Assembly (NCBI GenBank): GCA_027343665.1
Contig: DAHWKL010000001.1
Span: 172,770-236,769, forward strand
DNA length: 64,000 nucleotides
Reading direction: 5' to 3'
DNA from: an archaeon
GTDB taxonomy: Archaea; Nanobdellota; Nanobdellia; Pacearchaeales; GW2011-AR1
Below are positions 38,346-47,874 of the stretch, one piece after another. Within the stretch, counting starts at the first letter, position 1, and each line of letters starts with the position of its first letter. The notes below the pieces were generated by a model. That model did no database searches. It had not been told where the DNA came from and saw nothing but the letters and a program-made list of their open reading frames with translations. The translations under genes and the position numbers were made by a program.

Positions 38346-40976
38346 TCAGAATTTCAAAAACTTCTTTTTATTGTTTAAAAATTTCAGAAAATCAAGTATG
38401 GCTATTAGCAGAAGAGAGAAACCCAAAGCAATCAGCCAGTCAGTCCCAGGTATTGGAGACGTTTCAAAAATTTTATTCAATGGGCTGTAAACGATTATTG
38501 CAGTTGCAAGGATCGAGATTCCTGAAGCTATCACAAGATATTTGTTTGAAAAAGGAGATCTTGTCAAAACACTCTTCCTAAAACTTCTAAATACGAATGC
38601 ACTTGCAATCTCTAAAAAGATTAGTGCAACAAGAGTTGTAGTTCTTGCACTTGAGATATCCTGCCCCATTACAGTGAATGTAAAAAGAAAAACTCCCAGC
38701 GTGAAAATTGCTATAAGAAAACCCGAAAAAATAAGCATCAATAAAGCTCCATGATTAATTATCTGTACTTTTTTCCTCGGTTTTTCGTCCATTATATCAT
38801 GAGAACTTCCGCTTAACCCAAGAGTCACAGCAGGGAGATCATCTGTGACAAGATTCATGAATAATATCTGAAGAGACAAAAGGATCGGGATAGGCCACCC
38901 AAGAAAAGGTGCTAAAAGGACACCTATGAGAAGTATTGAAAGCTCAGCAGCATTGCATGAGAGTTGGTATGAAACAAATTTACGCAGATTGTTGAAGACT
39001 ATTCTTCCTTCCTTTATTGCGTCGACAATTGTCGCGAAGTTATCATCTTTCAAAACAAGATCAGCAACACTTCTTGAGACATCTGTTCCAGTTCTTCCCA
39101 TCGCAACACCTATGTGCGCTTCTTTAAGTGCCGGAGAATCATTCACACCATCTCCGGTCATTGTGACTATTTCTCCGTTTTCCTTTAAAGCTTTCACGAT
39201 CCTCAGTTTATGTTCAGGTCTGACTCTCGAGAATATGACTATATTTTTCACAATTTCAGCAAGTTCTTTTTCGCTCATTTTGTCTATTTCATCTCCCACC
39301 ATCATTTTCCCCTTATCAAGGCCTATCTCTTTTGCAATCGAAACTGCAGTCTCTTGATTATCACCAGTTATCATTTTCACAGATACACCTGCCCTTCTGC
39401 AAGCGTTAAGCGCTTCTTTCAATTCTTCTCTTGGTGGATCTTCCATGCCGGCACCACCCAAAAAGATCAAATCTTTTTCCAGTTCCTCTTTGTTAGAGAC
39501 ATTTGTCTTTTTATATGCAAATGCGATAACCCTGAGTGAATTTCTTGCCATCATAGAAAACTCACGTTCAATTTTTTTTCTGTCTTTTTCCAAAAGCCTG
39601 AAAACACCATTATTCCTCTGGATAAAACTGCACTTTCCCAATATCGTCTCAAAAGCTCCCTTAGAATAGACTATAAAACCGTCTTTTTCCTTCAAAAGGA
39701 CAGACATCATCTTCCTTTCCGAAGTGAATGTGAGTTCTTCTTCCCTTTCAATTTTAAAATCTTCTTTATAGATACTTCCCTTTGAAGCCATAGCAAGAAG
39801 AGCAGATTCCGTCGGCATTCCCGTCGTTTTGAAATCTTTTCCGTCACCTGTCCTTCGTATCTTTGCATCGTTACATAAAACCGAAGCTTTGAGAATAAGG
39901 TTGAGAGTTGGATCATCCTTAGGGCTAATCTTTCTATTTTCAAGCAAAAATTCACCATCTGCATTATATCCTGCTCCCGTCACATCAAAGATCTGATTGT
40001 CAGAAAAGATTTTTTTCACAGTCATTTCTCCTTTTGTCATTGTGCCTGTCTTATCAGAGCATATGACTGTAGTCTCACCAAGAGTTTCTATTATTGACAT
40101 CCTGTTCACGATTGCATTCTCTTTAGCCATCCTGTAAGCCCCTGAAGAAAGAGTTGTTATAAGGACAACGGGAAGGCCTTCAGGAAATGCAGAAACAGAT
40201 ATTGCAATCGCAAGGATCAAAATGTCTATGAGATTACTTTTTGAAAAACCAATTGAGAAAAGCGTTATAACTCCAGTTAAAACAGCAACGGCAATTGCAA
40301 CAATTGCCATATATTTTGCAATATGATTCACTTTGTCCTGAAGGGGCAGTTCCTTCTCAGTTGATGAAATCATCCCGGCTATCTTCCCGAATCTTGTGGT
40401 CATACCAGTATTCACAACTTTTCCGATACACTTCCCACTCACAATAAATGATCCTGCAAAAATCATGTTTGAATCCTTGTTTTTTTCCGACGTTTTTACA
40501 GATTTTCTTATCTCTTTTGATTCACCTGTAAGTACAGATTCATTCACAATCAGATCCTTTTCTTCAACCACGATACAATCTGCAGGAATCTTCTCTCCGT
40601 TTCTGAGGACAATTAAATCTCCGGGCACAATTTCTCTGGATGGGATTTCTCTTTCTATCCCTTCACGAACCACTATTGAAACAGGCATCACCATTTTCTT
40701 CAGGGCTTCTATTGCTCTCTCTGCCTTGAATTCCTGCAAAAAACCTGTAAGAACAACAGCTACTATAACCCCAAGAATTGTGTAAGCAGTGATATCCTTT
40801 CCGACGAAAAAAGATACAATCATCGCAAAAAGTAGAATATAAACTATAAAGTTGCTTTTTATCTGTCTAAAGAGCACCTTTTCCCAAGAAGTCTTTCCAA
40901 GATCTTTTATCTCATTCGGGCCGTATTTTTCGAGCCTCTTTTCCGCCTCTTTTTCAGAGATTGATTCATAGACCAT
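38346..40976 (-). CDS. P-type cation ATPase, Ca2+-pump type
   Basis: An 876-residue P2-type ATPase. It has the N-terminal cation ATPase domain, ESVLTGES in the actuator (TGES loop), the PEGLP ion site in M4, the phosphorylated Asp of DKTGTMTKG (D308), the nucleotide domain KGAFETIL, TGDGVNDSPALKEAHIG, and M6 NLVTDDLP. The PEGLP and NxxTD residues match SERCA/PMCA-like Ca2+ pumps, so Ca2+ (or Mn2+) efflux is likely. There are ten membrane helices. It is a single gene that diverges from a small membrane protein. Confidence 0.93.
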   Translation of the reverse strand: MVYESISEKEAEKRLEKYGPNEIKDLGKTSWEKVLFRQIKSNFIVYILLFAMIVSFFVGKDITAYTILGVIVAVVLTGFLQEFKAERAIEALKKMVMPVSIVVREGIEREIPSREIVPGDLIVLRNGEKIPADCIVVEEKDLIVNESVLTGESKEIRKSVKTSEKNKDSNMIFAGSFIVSGKCIGKVVNTGMTTRFGKIAGMISSTEKELPLQDKVNHIAKYMAIVAIAVAVLTGVITLFSIGFSKSNLIDILILAIAISVSAFPEGLPVVLITTLSSGAYRMAKENAIVNRMSIIETLGETTVICSDKTGTMTKGEMTVKKIFSDNQIFDVTGAGYNADGEFLLENRKISPKDDPTLNLILKASVLCNDAKIRRTGDGKDFKTTGMPTESALLAMASKGSIYKEDFKIEREEELTFTSERKMMSVLLKEKDGFIVYSKGAFETILGKCSFIQRNNGVFRLLEKDRKKIEREFSMMARNSLRVIAFAYKKTNVSNKEELEKDLIFLGGAGMEDPPREELKEALNACRRAGVSVKMITGDNQETAVSIAKEIGLDKGKMMVGDEIDKMSEKELAEIVKNIVIFSRVRPEHKLRIVKALKENGEIVTMTGDGVNDSPALKEAHIGVAMGRTGTDVSRSVADLVLKDDNFATIVDAIKEGRIVFNNLRKFVSYQLSCNAAELSILLIGVLLAPFLGWPIPILLSLQILFMNLVTDDLPAVTLGLSGSSHDIMDEKPRKKVQIINHGALLMLIFSGFLIAIFTLGVFLFTFTVMGQDISSARTTTLVALIFLEIASAFVFRSFRKSVLTRSPFSNKYLVIASGISILATAIIVYSPLNKIFETSPIPGTDWLIALGFSLLLIAILDFLKFLNNKKKFLKF

Positions 40977-41063
40977 TTCAGTAATATATTAGAATAGTAT
41001 GAGATATATAAATTTTAAAGTCAAGATTAAGTATTTAAACTCTTTTTGATTAGGAGATTTGTC

Positions 41064-41270
41064 ATGAAAAAAGTAAGCATAGGGAAAGTAATTGTATCGC
41101 TTGCTGCAGTGGTTATAGCATATATATTTTTTGAATATGCGCTCCTAGTGTGCACCCCTTCAATTCCCAAGGTTTGCAAACCTCAATTTTCATATCTATT
41201 TAATGTATTCTTCGGTCTTGTGATAGGAATTATAACATATCTCGTATATGGTCTATTTCAGAAGAGATAA
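41064..41270 (+). CDS. Small two-helix membrane protein
   Basis: A 68-residue protein with two hydrophobic helices (KVIVSLAAVVIAYIFFEYALLV and YLFNVFFGLVIGIITYLVYGLF) around a short Cys/Pro loop (CTPSIPKVCKPQ). The start is ATG 41064, with aggag eight bases upstream as Shine-Dalgarno; the ORF-track TTG start is rejected. The two loop Cys could form a disulfide outside the cell. It is divergent from the Ca2+ pump and might be associated with it, but that is only positional. Confidence 0.7.
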   Translation: MKKVSIGKVIVSLAAVVIAYIFFEYALLVCTPSIPKVCKPQFSYLFNVFFGLVIGIITYLVYGLFQKR

Positions 41271-41312
41271 ACCTCGTGCAGATTTATAAATCCCAAAATT
41301 GTTGATGGGGCT

Positions 41313-41936
41313 ATGAAATATGAAGTAGTATTTTGGGATATTGACGGAACTCTTTACGATCCTCTTATAAACTGCCCAAAATGGGAAGAGGAACTTCCTG
41401 AAAAGTCAGACCTTGATGGGATAAATATATCTCATCTAAAATTTTGGATGCCTTACCCCGGAATTAAAGAACTTCTCAAAAAAATCCCACAAAACATCCA
41501 AGGAATAATCTCAAATGGGTATGACCTTAATCAAAAAAACAAAATTCTTCTCTTGGGGGTAGAAGATTATTTCAATCCAAAATTAATATTCACCTCTGGA
41601 GGGGAAGCGGAAAGGCTCCTCAGCTCAGGATACAGAAAAATCAACGGCAAAAAACATATTTGGGCCATTGATAATATGATGGGAGTAACTCAAAAACCCG
41701 AGGAATACATGTTCAAAAGAGCTCTGCAGATTTCAGGAATAAAAGCTGAAAATGCGATTATGATAGGAAACAGCTGGACAGACATTTGTGGGGCACAAAA
41801 AGCCGGAATGAATTCTATCTATATCTCTGGAACCGAAAAAAATGAAGAAGCAAATCCGGTTTTGGATGGAAAGATCATCCCCAAGGCAATTGTCAGAAAA
41901 GGGGATATGCCTGCCCTTGAAAGACTCTTGTTATAA
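41313..41936 (+). CDS. HAD-superfamily phosphatase
   Basis: A 207-residue HAD hydrolase with motif I FWDIDGTLYD (nucleophile Asp near residue 9), motif II IISNGYD, motif III Lys in QKPEEYMFKRAL, and motif IV IGNSWTDICGAQKAGM. The cap insertion is small and helical. It resembles phosphoglycolate- or pyrimidine nucleotidase-type HADs, and the substrate cannot be specified. A TATA box (tttataaat) is centred about 26 bp before the ATG, so the mRNA is leaderless. The endonuclease IV-like gene follows 31 bases later. Confidence 0.88.
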   Translation: MKYEVVFWDIDGTLYDPLINCPKWEEELPEKSDLDGINISHLKFWMPYPGIKELLKKIPQNIQGIISNGYDLNQKNKILLLGVEDYFNPKLIFTSGGEAERLLSSGYRKINGKKHIWAIDNMMGVTQKPEEYMFKRALQISGIKAENAIMIGNSWTDICGAQKAGMNSIYISGTEKNEEANPVLDGKIIPKAIVRKGDMPALERLLL

Positions 41937-41967
41937 AGATTATTAAATTCAAACAACAACTTCCTTT

Positions 41968-42756
41968 ATGGCAAAAATCATTTTTGGACCTGCTGGCCTT
42001 GGACCTACAAATGAGGCGGGAAAAAATCTTGAAACGTATCATAAATTGGGATTGATGGCATGTGAGATAGCTTTCACTTATGGAGTTTACATAAAAGAAA
42101 AGAAAGCAAAAGAGATTAGAAAGATTGCAGAGAAACTTGGAATCCATTTATCAATACATGCACCTTATTTCATAAATCTGAACTCACCTGACAAAGCAAA
42201 AGTAGAGAATAGCAAAAAAAGAATCTTAAAATGTCTCGAAATAGGAACTTTGCTTGGGGCGAAATATGTAGTTTTCCATGCGGGATTTTATGGAAAAGAT
42301 ACAAAAGAAAAATCCTATGAGACAATAAAAAATAATCTCACTCAAATTGAGAAGATAAGAAAAGAAAGAGGATTCACACCAAGACTTGCTCCAGAAACAA
42401 TGGGAAAAGTGAATGTTTTCGGATCGCCCGATGAGATAGCACGACTTGTCAAAGACACCGGATGCTCTGCATGCATAGACTTTGCACATATTCTCGCAAG
42501 GTCCGGCGGAGATTATAAATTCAAAGAAACGCTTGATTTATTCAAAAATTTGAGCGATTTTCATATCCATTTTTCCGGGATTGTTTATGGAGAAAAGGGT
42601 GAGATAAAACACAAAAAAACATCCGAAGAAGAGTTGGAAAAACTAATCAGAGCATTGCCAAAAAACAAAAATGTCGTCGTGATAAACGAATCGCCGGATA
42701 TGCTAAATGATTCTGTTGCCGGAAAAAACAGATATGAAAAGATCATGCGCAACTGA
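41968..42756 (+). CDS. nfo: Endonuclease IV-like TIM-barrel protein
   Basis: A 262-residue AP endonuclease 2-family TIM barrel. Metal-ligand positions typical of endonuclease IV are visible: LSIHAPYFINL (about residues 54-64), YVVFHAGFYG, LAPETMGK, CIDFAHILARSG and DFHIHFSG. This enzyme cuts DNA 5' to abasic sites using a zinc cluster. The C-terminal part ends with VVINESPDM, holding the last Glu ligand. A GTGTCcaGACAC hairpin lies across its stop codon (42755-42766) and may end transcription. Confidence 0.85.
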   Translation: MAKIIFGPAGLGPTNEAGKNLETYHKLGLMACEIAFTYGVYIKEKKAKEIRKIAEKLGIHLSIHAPYFINLNSPDKAKVENSKKRILKCLEIGTLLGAKYVVFHAGFYGKDTKEKSYETIKNNLTQIEKIRKERGFTPRLAPETMGKVNVFGSPDEIARLVKDTGCSACIDFAHILARSGGDYKFKETLDLFKNLSDFHIHFSGIVYGEKGEIKHKKTSEEELEKLIRALPKNKNVVVINESPDMLNDSVAGKNRYEKIMRN

Positions 42757-42900
42757 GTGTCCAGACACTATGGGAAATAATTGCCACTTTATAATTATCT
42801 TGAATTGTCATCACCATAAAGTTTATAAATAAAATAAGCAACCAATGAATAACGAAAAACAATGTTTTTCGTAGAAATAAACAAAACAAAAAAAACAAAA

Positions 42901-44127
42901 ATGGACAAAAAAAACCTGGTGGTTACTTTATGTACATTTGCTTTAGCCGTGTTTTTAGTTGCTAGCGCCAGTGCTACTGGCCTTGCTTCAAATGCGCAGG
43001 TTACAGTTAATGATATAAATGTCCTGAGTTCTAACATGACTGCAGCTGTTTTCCCAAATAACATTTCAGTTGATGCGGGTAGCCAAATAACAGTTAAGGT
43101 TTACTTCACGTCTCAGGTGAATGACACTAACGTTTACGTTAGGGCAACACTTGACGGTCAGTCAACCGTTACACAGCAGAGCCCAGTTTTCGATGTTGAG
43201 CAAGGTTACAAATACACTGAAGTCGTTACTTTGAATGTCCCTTATGACCTTCAAAACCAGCTTTCAGACAACCTTCGCCTCCAGATTGAAATAAACGGAG
43301 ACAACTACGAAACAACTCTTAATAATATACCATTAAGAGTACAAAGACCTGCATACAATGTCAATGTTGAATCTGTAACAACACCAAGCACAATAAATGC
43401 CGGGCAGCAATTCCCTGTAGAGATTGTCTTGAAAAATGTAGGTTACAATGAACTTAATGACGTTTATGTCTCAGCTGCTATAAGTGAATTAGGTGTTGTT
43501 CAAGGACCAAAATGGTTTGGTGACCTTGTCGCACTTGATAACTGCTCTGAAAACTGTAATAACCAAAACACAGTTGTAGGAGACCTTTACTTGACAGCTC
43601 CTTACAATGTTAAGTCAGGAATTTACACCTTACAAGTTCTCGTGCAGAACAATGATGTAAGTACCACTGTTACTAGGCAAATTGCAATTACCAACAGCGT
43701 TCCGGACACCGTTCTTGTTGCAAATCCACAACAGACTGTTTCTTCAGGTGAAACTGCCACATACAACGTTCTTCTTGTGAACCCTACAAATAATGTAGTT
43801 GTTTACACTATAACGACTGACAGCGGCGTTACACCATCACAGTCTATGGTTGCTGTTCCAGCAGGATCAAGCGCAACAGTTACAGTAAGCGGAAGCTCAC
43901 AGACACAGGGAACACAAACATTCAATGTGAACGTCTACAATGGGAATACCCTTGTTAAGACAGTTCCATTGACAATGAATGTTACAGGAAGTTCAACTTC
44001 AGATACAGTTGTTGTATTGACAGTTGTTCTTGCAGTAATCTTCCTTGTACTTTTGGTAGTTTTGATTGTACTCCTAAGTAAGAAACCAGAAAAAGCAACA
44101 GAAGACTTTGGTGAAAGTTATTACTAA
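42901..44127 (+). CDS. Cell-surface protein with Ig-like repeats
   Basis: A 408-residue exported protein. A signal peptide is clear (MDKKNLVVTLCTFALAVFLVASASATG), and ATG 42901 is chosen because the ORF-track start at 42862 adds a charged leader before it. The exterior holds three or four beta-sandwich repeats of the CARDB/NEW3 type, spotted by recurring VNAGQQFPVEIVLKNVG and SSGETATYNVLLVNP patterns with many Asn-X-Ser/Thr glycosylation sites. A C-terminal helix (VVVLTVVLAVIFLVLLVVLIVLL) and acidic tail anchor it. It is a candidate S-layer or adhesion protein. A tttataaata box precedes it and T-tracts follow its stop. Confidence 0.82.
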   Translation: MDKKNLVVTLCTFALAVFLVASASATGLASNAQVTVNDINVLSSNMTAAVFPNNISVDAGSQITVKVYFTSQVNDTNVYVRATLDGQSTVTQQSPVFDVEQGYKYTEVVTLNVPYDLQNQLSDNLRLQIEINGDNYETTLNNIPLRVQRPAYNVNVESVTTPSTINAGQQFPVEIVLKNVGYNELNDVYVSAAISELGVVQGPKWFGDLVALDNCSENCNNQNTVVGDLYLTAPYNVKSGIYTLQVLVQNNDVSTTVTRQIAITNSVPDTVLVANPQQTVSSGETATYNVLLVNPTNNVVVYTITTDSGVTPSQSMVAVPAGSSATVTVSGSSQTQGTQTFNVNVYNGNTLVKTVPLTMNVTGSSTSDTVVVLTVVLAVIFLVLLVVLIVLLSKKPEKATEDFGESYY

Positions 44128-44212
44128 CTTTCCTTTCTTTTATTTTTTTATTTTTTAACGACGGGGCGCACCCGATGTAAGCCCCTTTATTTTTTATTCA
44201 TACGAAACCAAA

Positions 44213-44563
44213 ATGACAGACCAAAAAGCAAGAATAACAATATCACGATACGGGAAGATGGGGGATACGAAAGAGCCCTGGGGGTACGAAGCAGTTTTCT
44301 CCATGGATGAAATCGGAGACAAATACAAAAACCTCAGATTCAAGAATTCCGTTGAATACTTCGACAAGCACTGGAAACTTTCAGAAGAGACTTATAATAA
44401 AGAAAATGCAATGTTCGGGATTGAGAAAAAAAGAAATGTAAGAAAAGCTGACAACAGAGCTTATGAAAATGCAAAAACAAACCTTGTTCATAGGATATTG
44501 AACTCAAATATTCCAAAAGAAATGAATGTTAATATCATAAATATGACCGGAAGAAGAAAATGA
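44213..44563 (+). CDS. Unknown protein 1 of a coupled pair
   Basis: A 116-residue soluble protein (MTDQKARITISRYGKMGDTKEPWGYEAVFSMDEIG...) of mixed alpha/beta appearance and basic character, ending NIINMTGRRK. No known motif. Its last four bases overlap the start of the next gene (ATGA), so the two are translationally coupled and probably act together. Both lie between a surface protein and the convergent smc gene. Confidence 0.65.
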   Translation: MTDQKARITISRYGKMGDTKEPWGYEAVFSMDEIGDKYKNLRFKNSVEYFDKHWKLSEETYNKENAMFGIEKKRNVRKADNRAYENAKTNLVHRILNSNIPKEMNVNIINMTGRRK

Positions 44564-45009
44564 CAAAGAACATTGAAGTCAAATTTTGGAAAGATGAAAG
44601 TGGGAAACCTGTCCTTAATCTCATTCCTCTTTGGGAAGGAGTTGTCAGACCGCAAACACAAGATGAATACGATCAGCTTATGAAAATCTATGAATCGGGC
44701 GGAGTCAAATGGATAATGACAAGAAAAAAGCCAACAGAAATAAATTTATGGCCAAAGCTAAAAGGTGACACCTGTATTACAGCTAACTTTCCATCAGAAG
44801 ACAAAGATTTCACATACGGCAGAAAAAGATTTTTCGAAGGTGAAAACAAAAAAATCCTTTCAGTCAATGAATACATAATATTCCAGAAAATTCTTCCAGA
44901 TAAGATCAAGAGCATAAATAGATGGTTTGAAAAAAATGCCCCTTACAGGGAAAGCTCAGGTCATTTAGATCTTCAGACTTATGACCTTACTGATTCCGTC
45001 CTGCATTGA
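44560..45009 (+). CDS. Unknown protein 2 of a coupled pair
   Basis: A 149-residue soluble protein (MTKNIEVKFWKDESGKPVLNLIPLWEGVVRPQTQDEYDQLM...) coupled to the preceding gene by a four-base overlap. It is Trp- and Lys-rich with no recognised family. Its last 45 bases overlap the 3' end of the smc gene on the other strand (44965-45009), a long convergent overlap. This could cause antisense effects between the two transcripts. The terminal residues may therefore be constrained by the SMC C-terminus. Confidence 0.65.
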   Translation: MTKNIEVKFWKDESGKPVLNLIPLWEGVVRPQTQDEYDQLMKIYESGGVKWIMTRKKPTEINLWPKLKGDTCITANFPSEDKDFTYGRKRFFEGENKKILSVNEYIIFQKILPDKIKSINRWFEKNAPYRESSGHLDLQTYDLTDSVLH

Positions 45010-47823
45010 AACCCCATAAAGGTTCGTCGCACCGGTGATTATTTCATCATTATGGGTTATCACAATATACTGACCCTTGCCCATATATTTTTTCAACAAT
45101 CCGGCAAGACGCTCTGAATTTCTCTTGTCCAAAGCTGCGTCGATTTCATCAAGGATATAGAATTGATATGGCTTGAGCTCTTGTATTGCAAAGATCAGTG
45201 AAAGAGCAACCATTGTCTGTTCCCCTCCAGAAAGCGATTTGACATCAAAGTATTTTCCATGACCTGTTTTGACAATTATGTCAACTCCGCCCAGAAAAGG
45301 CTCTTTTTTATTTTCAAGCTCGAGAAAAACCTGACCTTTAGTCGATATTTGCGCGAAATTTCTGGTAAAGATACTATTAAGCTCTTCCAAGGTCGAAAGG
45401 AAAGCTTTCTTCTTTTTTACATCTATTTCGTGGATTATTTTCATGACACCTTCCTTCTCTTTCTCAATAGATTCGGCTTTTTCTTTCACAGTCTCATACT
45501 CTTTCTTGAATTCATCATAAACTTCAAGTGCTCTCATGTTCACTGTTCCAAGTCTGATAAGCATCTCTTCGGTTTTCCTTAACCTCTCTGATAGAACTTC
45601 AATGCCCGTTTTTATTATTTCTGACTCGGGATATTCAAGTATCTCGGTTTCAAGATTTTCAACTTCAGCATCTTTTTTTGCCTTTTCTATCTTGAGATTG
45701 TTTACTATCTGCTCGGCATTGTAAACTAAATTCCTTTTTTCAACAAGTTCCATCTCATTTTCACGTATTTTCTGCTGTACTGAATCGCGTTCTTCAATGT
45801 ATTTTTTGGCCTTCTTTATCAGTTCTTCCTCTTCTCTTCTTTTTACATCAAGAGATTTGCTTTTTTCAGATAAAGATCCCTCAATAATTTTAAGTTCCTC
45901 GTCAAGCTCTTCTTTCTCACGCGAAAGCTGCTTCAAAGAAAGAAGAGCACGATCAAGCTCCCTTTGCTTAAATGAAATTTCAGAAGAAAGATTCTCTTTA
46001 TTTCTTAAAGATATCTCTTCTATCTCAAGCCTCAAAGTTTCATATTTTTCCTCAACATTTGAATTTTCATCAAAACTATCCTCAAGTTTTTTCCTTGATT
46101 TGACGGCTTCACTTACTTCACTCTTTACCCTTTCTTCTTTCTCAGATAAATTTTTTATCTGCGCATTCTTGTCATTTATGAGCCTTATTTTCACAAGATC
46201 ATCCTGCCTTTTCCTTATCTCTGTGTTTGCCGATTCTATTTCTTTTTTAAGAGCTTCTGAGGAAGATTTTATCTCAATAGATTCTTTCTTCAATACTGAA
46301 ATCTCATCTTCAAGTGATCTTATAAGCGGTTCAGCCTCGCTTCTTATAGAATTCATATGCTCCTGCGTGATTTTGCTTTTGCAAAGAGGGCAAATATCCA
46401 GTTTCCCTATCTTTTCTATTATCTTCTTATTTTCTTCTATCTTGGAATTGTCAACAGATATTACTTTCTCTATTTCTCTCTCCCTTTTAACGAAGTTTTC
46501 CAGTGAACGATTCTTTTCAGAGAGTAATTTTTTAAGTTCTTCAACCTTGGATTCATCTGTTTTTTTGTCAAAAAGTTCTGACGAAAGTCTATCAAGTTCA
46601 TGCATCGCAAATTGAGATTCGCTTAAATAATTCTGAAGAAGACTTTTTTTATCCTCAATCTTTTCGGCAAGAGATTTAAGTTCACTTTTCTCCATATATC
46701 TTTTTTTTCTTTGCTCTTCCAGTTTTTCAAGTTCCGTTTTTTTCACTATGAGCTCTTTTTGGATTTTTTCAATAGTCGGGGATTCGTTTTTCAGGCTGTT
46801 TATGGAGACCTCATTTTCTTCCATTGAAGTCTGAAGAGAAAGTTTTTTCCTTTCAATATCCTTAAGCTTTTTCTCGTGATTTTCTTTTTTTACGGCCAGA
46901 CCCGCAAGATCAGCTCTCAGGTTTGAGATTTCACGATTTAATTTTTCCTGCTCCAAACCCGTCTGATCTTGGATCCTTGAATTAATCTGAGATACTTTCG
47001 CTTCCAATTCTTCAATTTCCCCTTCAGTTGAAAGAATTATTTTTTTTATCTTATCAACTTCCTTTAGCTTTGAGTCTATCCCTTTTGAGATTTCCTCTTC
47101 TTCTTTTTTCTTCCTTGAAAGATCAATGAATATTATGCTTTTCTTGAACTTTCTCAGGTCTTCTTCAAGCTTCTGGTGCTTTAATGCAATTTCCCTTTCT
47201 TTTTCTATATTTTCAAGGTAAGCGCTCCTCTCTTTTAATACAGCATTAACTTCCTTAAGTTTCTCTTCTGTCTTTTCAAGTTCACGCATTGATTTTTCTT
47301 TTCTGGATTCATATATTGATATTCCTGCTACCTCCTCGATAATCGATCTTCTCTCATCAGACTGCATCCTCACAAAATTCTGGATTTCACCCTGCAGGAC
47401 AATATTGAATCCGTTTGGATCAATCCCTGCCTGAGCAAGGAGAGATAAAACTTCCTGACGGGTTTTTGTCTCACCGTTTATCTTGTAAATACTCTGACCA
47501 TTTTTTCTCACGATTCTTTTTATTGAAATTTCTTTTTCGTTGATGTCAAAAGTCTTGTCCTCATTGTCAAAAAAAATCTCAACCTGGGCCTCTTTTGCAG
47601 GTGCGGCAACTTTTGTCCCCAAGAATATGAGATTTCCCGCTTTTGTTGCTCTCATAGACTTGGCGCTGAGTCTTCCCAGTACAAAACAGATGGCATCTGA
47701 AATGTTAGATTTTCCCGAACCATTTGGTCCCAAGACCACATTTATTCCTGATGTAAATGGGAGTTCGGTCTTTCTTGCAAAACTCTTGAACCCAGACATC
47801 ACCAGTTTTTTAACGTAAGACAT
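44965..47823 (-). CDS. smc: SMC-family ATPase with a zinc hook instead of a hinge
   Basis: A 952-residue chromosome-organising ATPase. The heads are canonical SMC: GFKSFARKTE, Walker A GPNGSGKS (32-39), QGEIQNFVRMQSDERRSIIEEVAGI, and at the C-terminus VNMRALEVYDEF, LSGGEQTMVALSL (signature) and FYILDEIDAALD (Walker B). Normal SMC is about 1150-1200 residues with a globular hinge. Here the centre is coiled coil broken only by CPLC at residues 478-481, exactly mid-chain, in the form of a Rad50 zinc hook (LDICPLCKSKITQEHM). Two chains would join through one zinc ion. No ScpA/ScpB lies in the window. Confidence 0.9.
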   Translation of the reverse strand: MSYVKKLVMSGFKSFARKTELPFTSGINVVLGPNGSGKSNISDAICFVLGRLSAKSMRATKAGNLIFLGTKVAAPAKEAQVEIFFDNEDKTFDINEKEISIKRIVRKNGQSIYKINGETKTRQEVLSLLAQAGIDPNGFNIVLQGEIQNFVRMQSDERRSIIEEVAGISIYESRKEKSMRELEKTEEKLKEVNAVLKERSAYLENIEKEREIALKHQKLEEDLRKFKKSIIFIDLSRKKKEEEEISKGIDSKLKEVDKIKKIILSTEGEIEELEAKVSQINSRIQDQTGLEQEKLNREISNLRADLAGLAVKKENHEKKLKDIERKKLSLQTSMEENEVSINSLKNESPTIEKIQKELIVKKTELEKLEEQRKKRYMEKSELKSLAEKIEDKKSLLQNYLSESQFAMHELDRLSSELFDKKTDESKVEELKKLLSEKNRSLENFVKREREIEKVISVDNSKIEENKKIIEKIGKLDICPLCKSKITQEHMNSIRSEAEPLIRSLEDEISVLKKESIEIKSSSEALKKEIESANTEIRKRQDDLVKIRLINDKNAQIKNLSEKEERVKSEVSEAVKSRKKLEDSFDENSNVEEKYETLRLEIEEISLRNKENLSSEISFKQRELDRALLSLKQLSREKEELDEELKIIEGSLSEKSKSLDVKRREEEELIKKAKKYIEERDSVQQKIRENEMELVEKRNLVYNAEQIVNNLKIEKAKKDAEVENLETEILEYPESEIIKTGIEVLSERLRKTEEMLIRLGTVNMRALEVYDEFKKEYETVKEKAESIEKEKEGVMKIIHEIDVKKKKAFLSTLEELNSIFTRNFAQISTKGQVFLELENKKEPFLGGVDIIVKTGHGKYFDVKSLSGGEQTMVALSLIFAIQELKPYQFYILDEIDAALDKRNSERLAGLLKKYMGKGQYIVITHNDEIITGATNLYGVSMQDGISKVISLKI

Positions 47824-47874
47824 AAATTGTAGAAGGGAAGCTGGTTTTTAAGATTTTCAGGATGCAAAAGATTA

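Noticed and set aside
45797-46615. 272-residue plus-strand ORF within smc
   Set aside because: It is Ser/Phe/Leu-rich low-complexity, the usual shadow of a Glu/Lys-rich coiled coil on the other strand.
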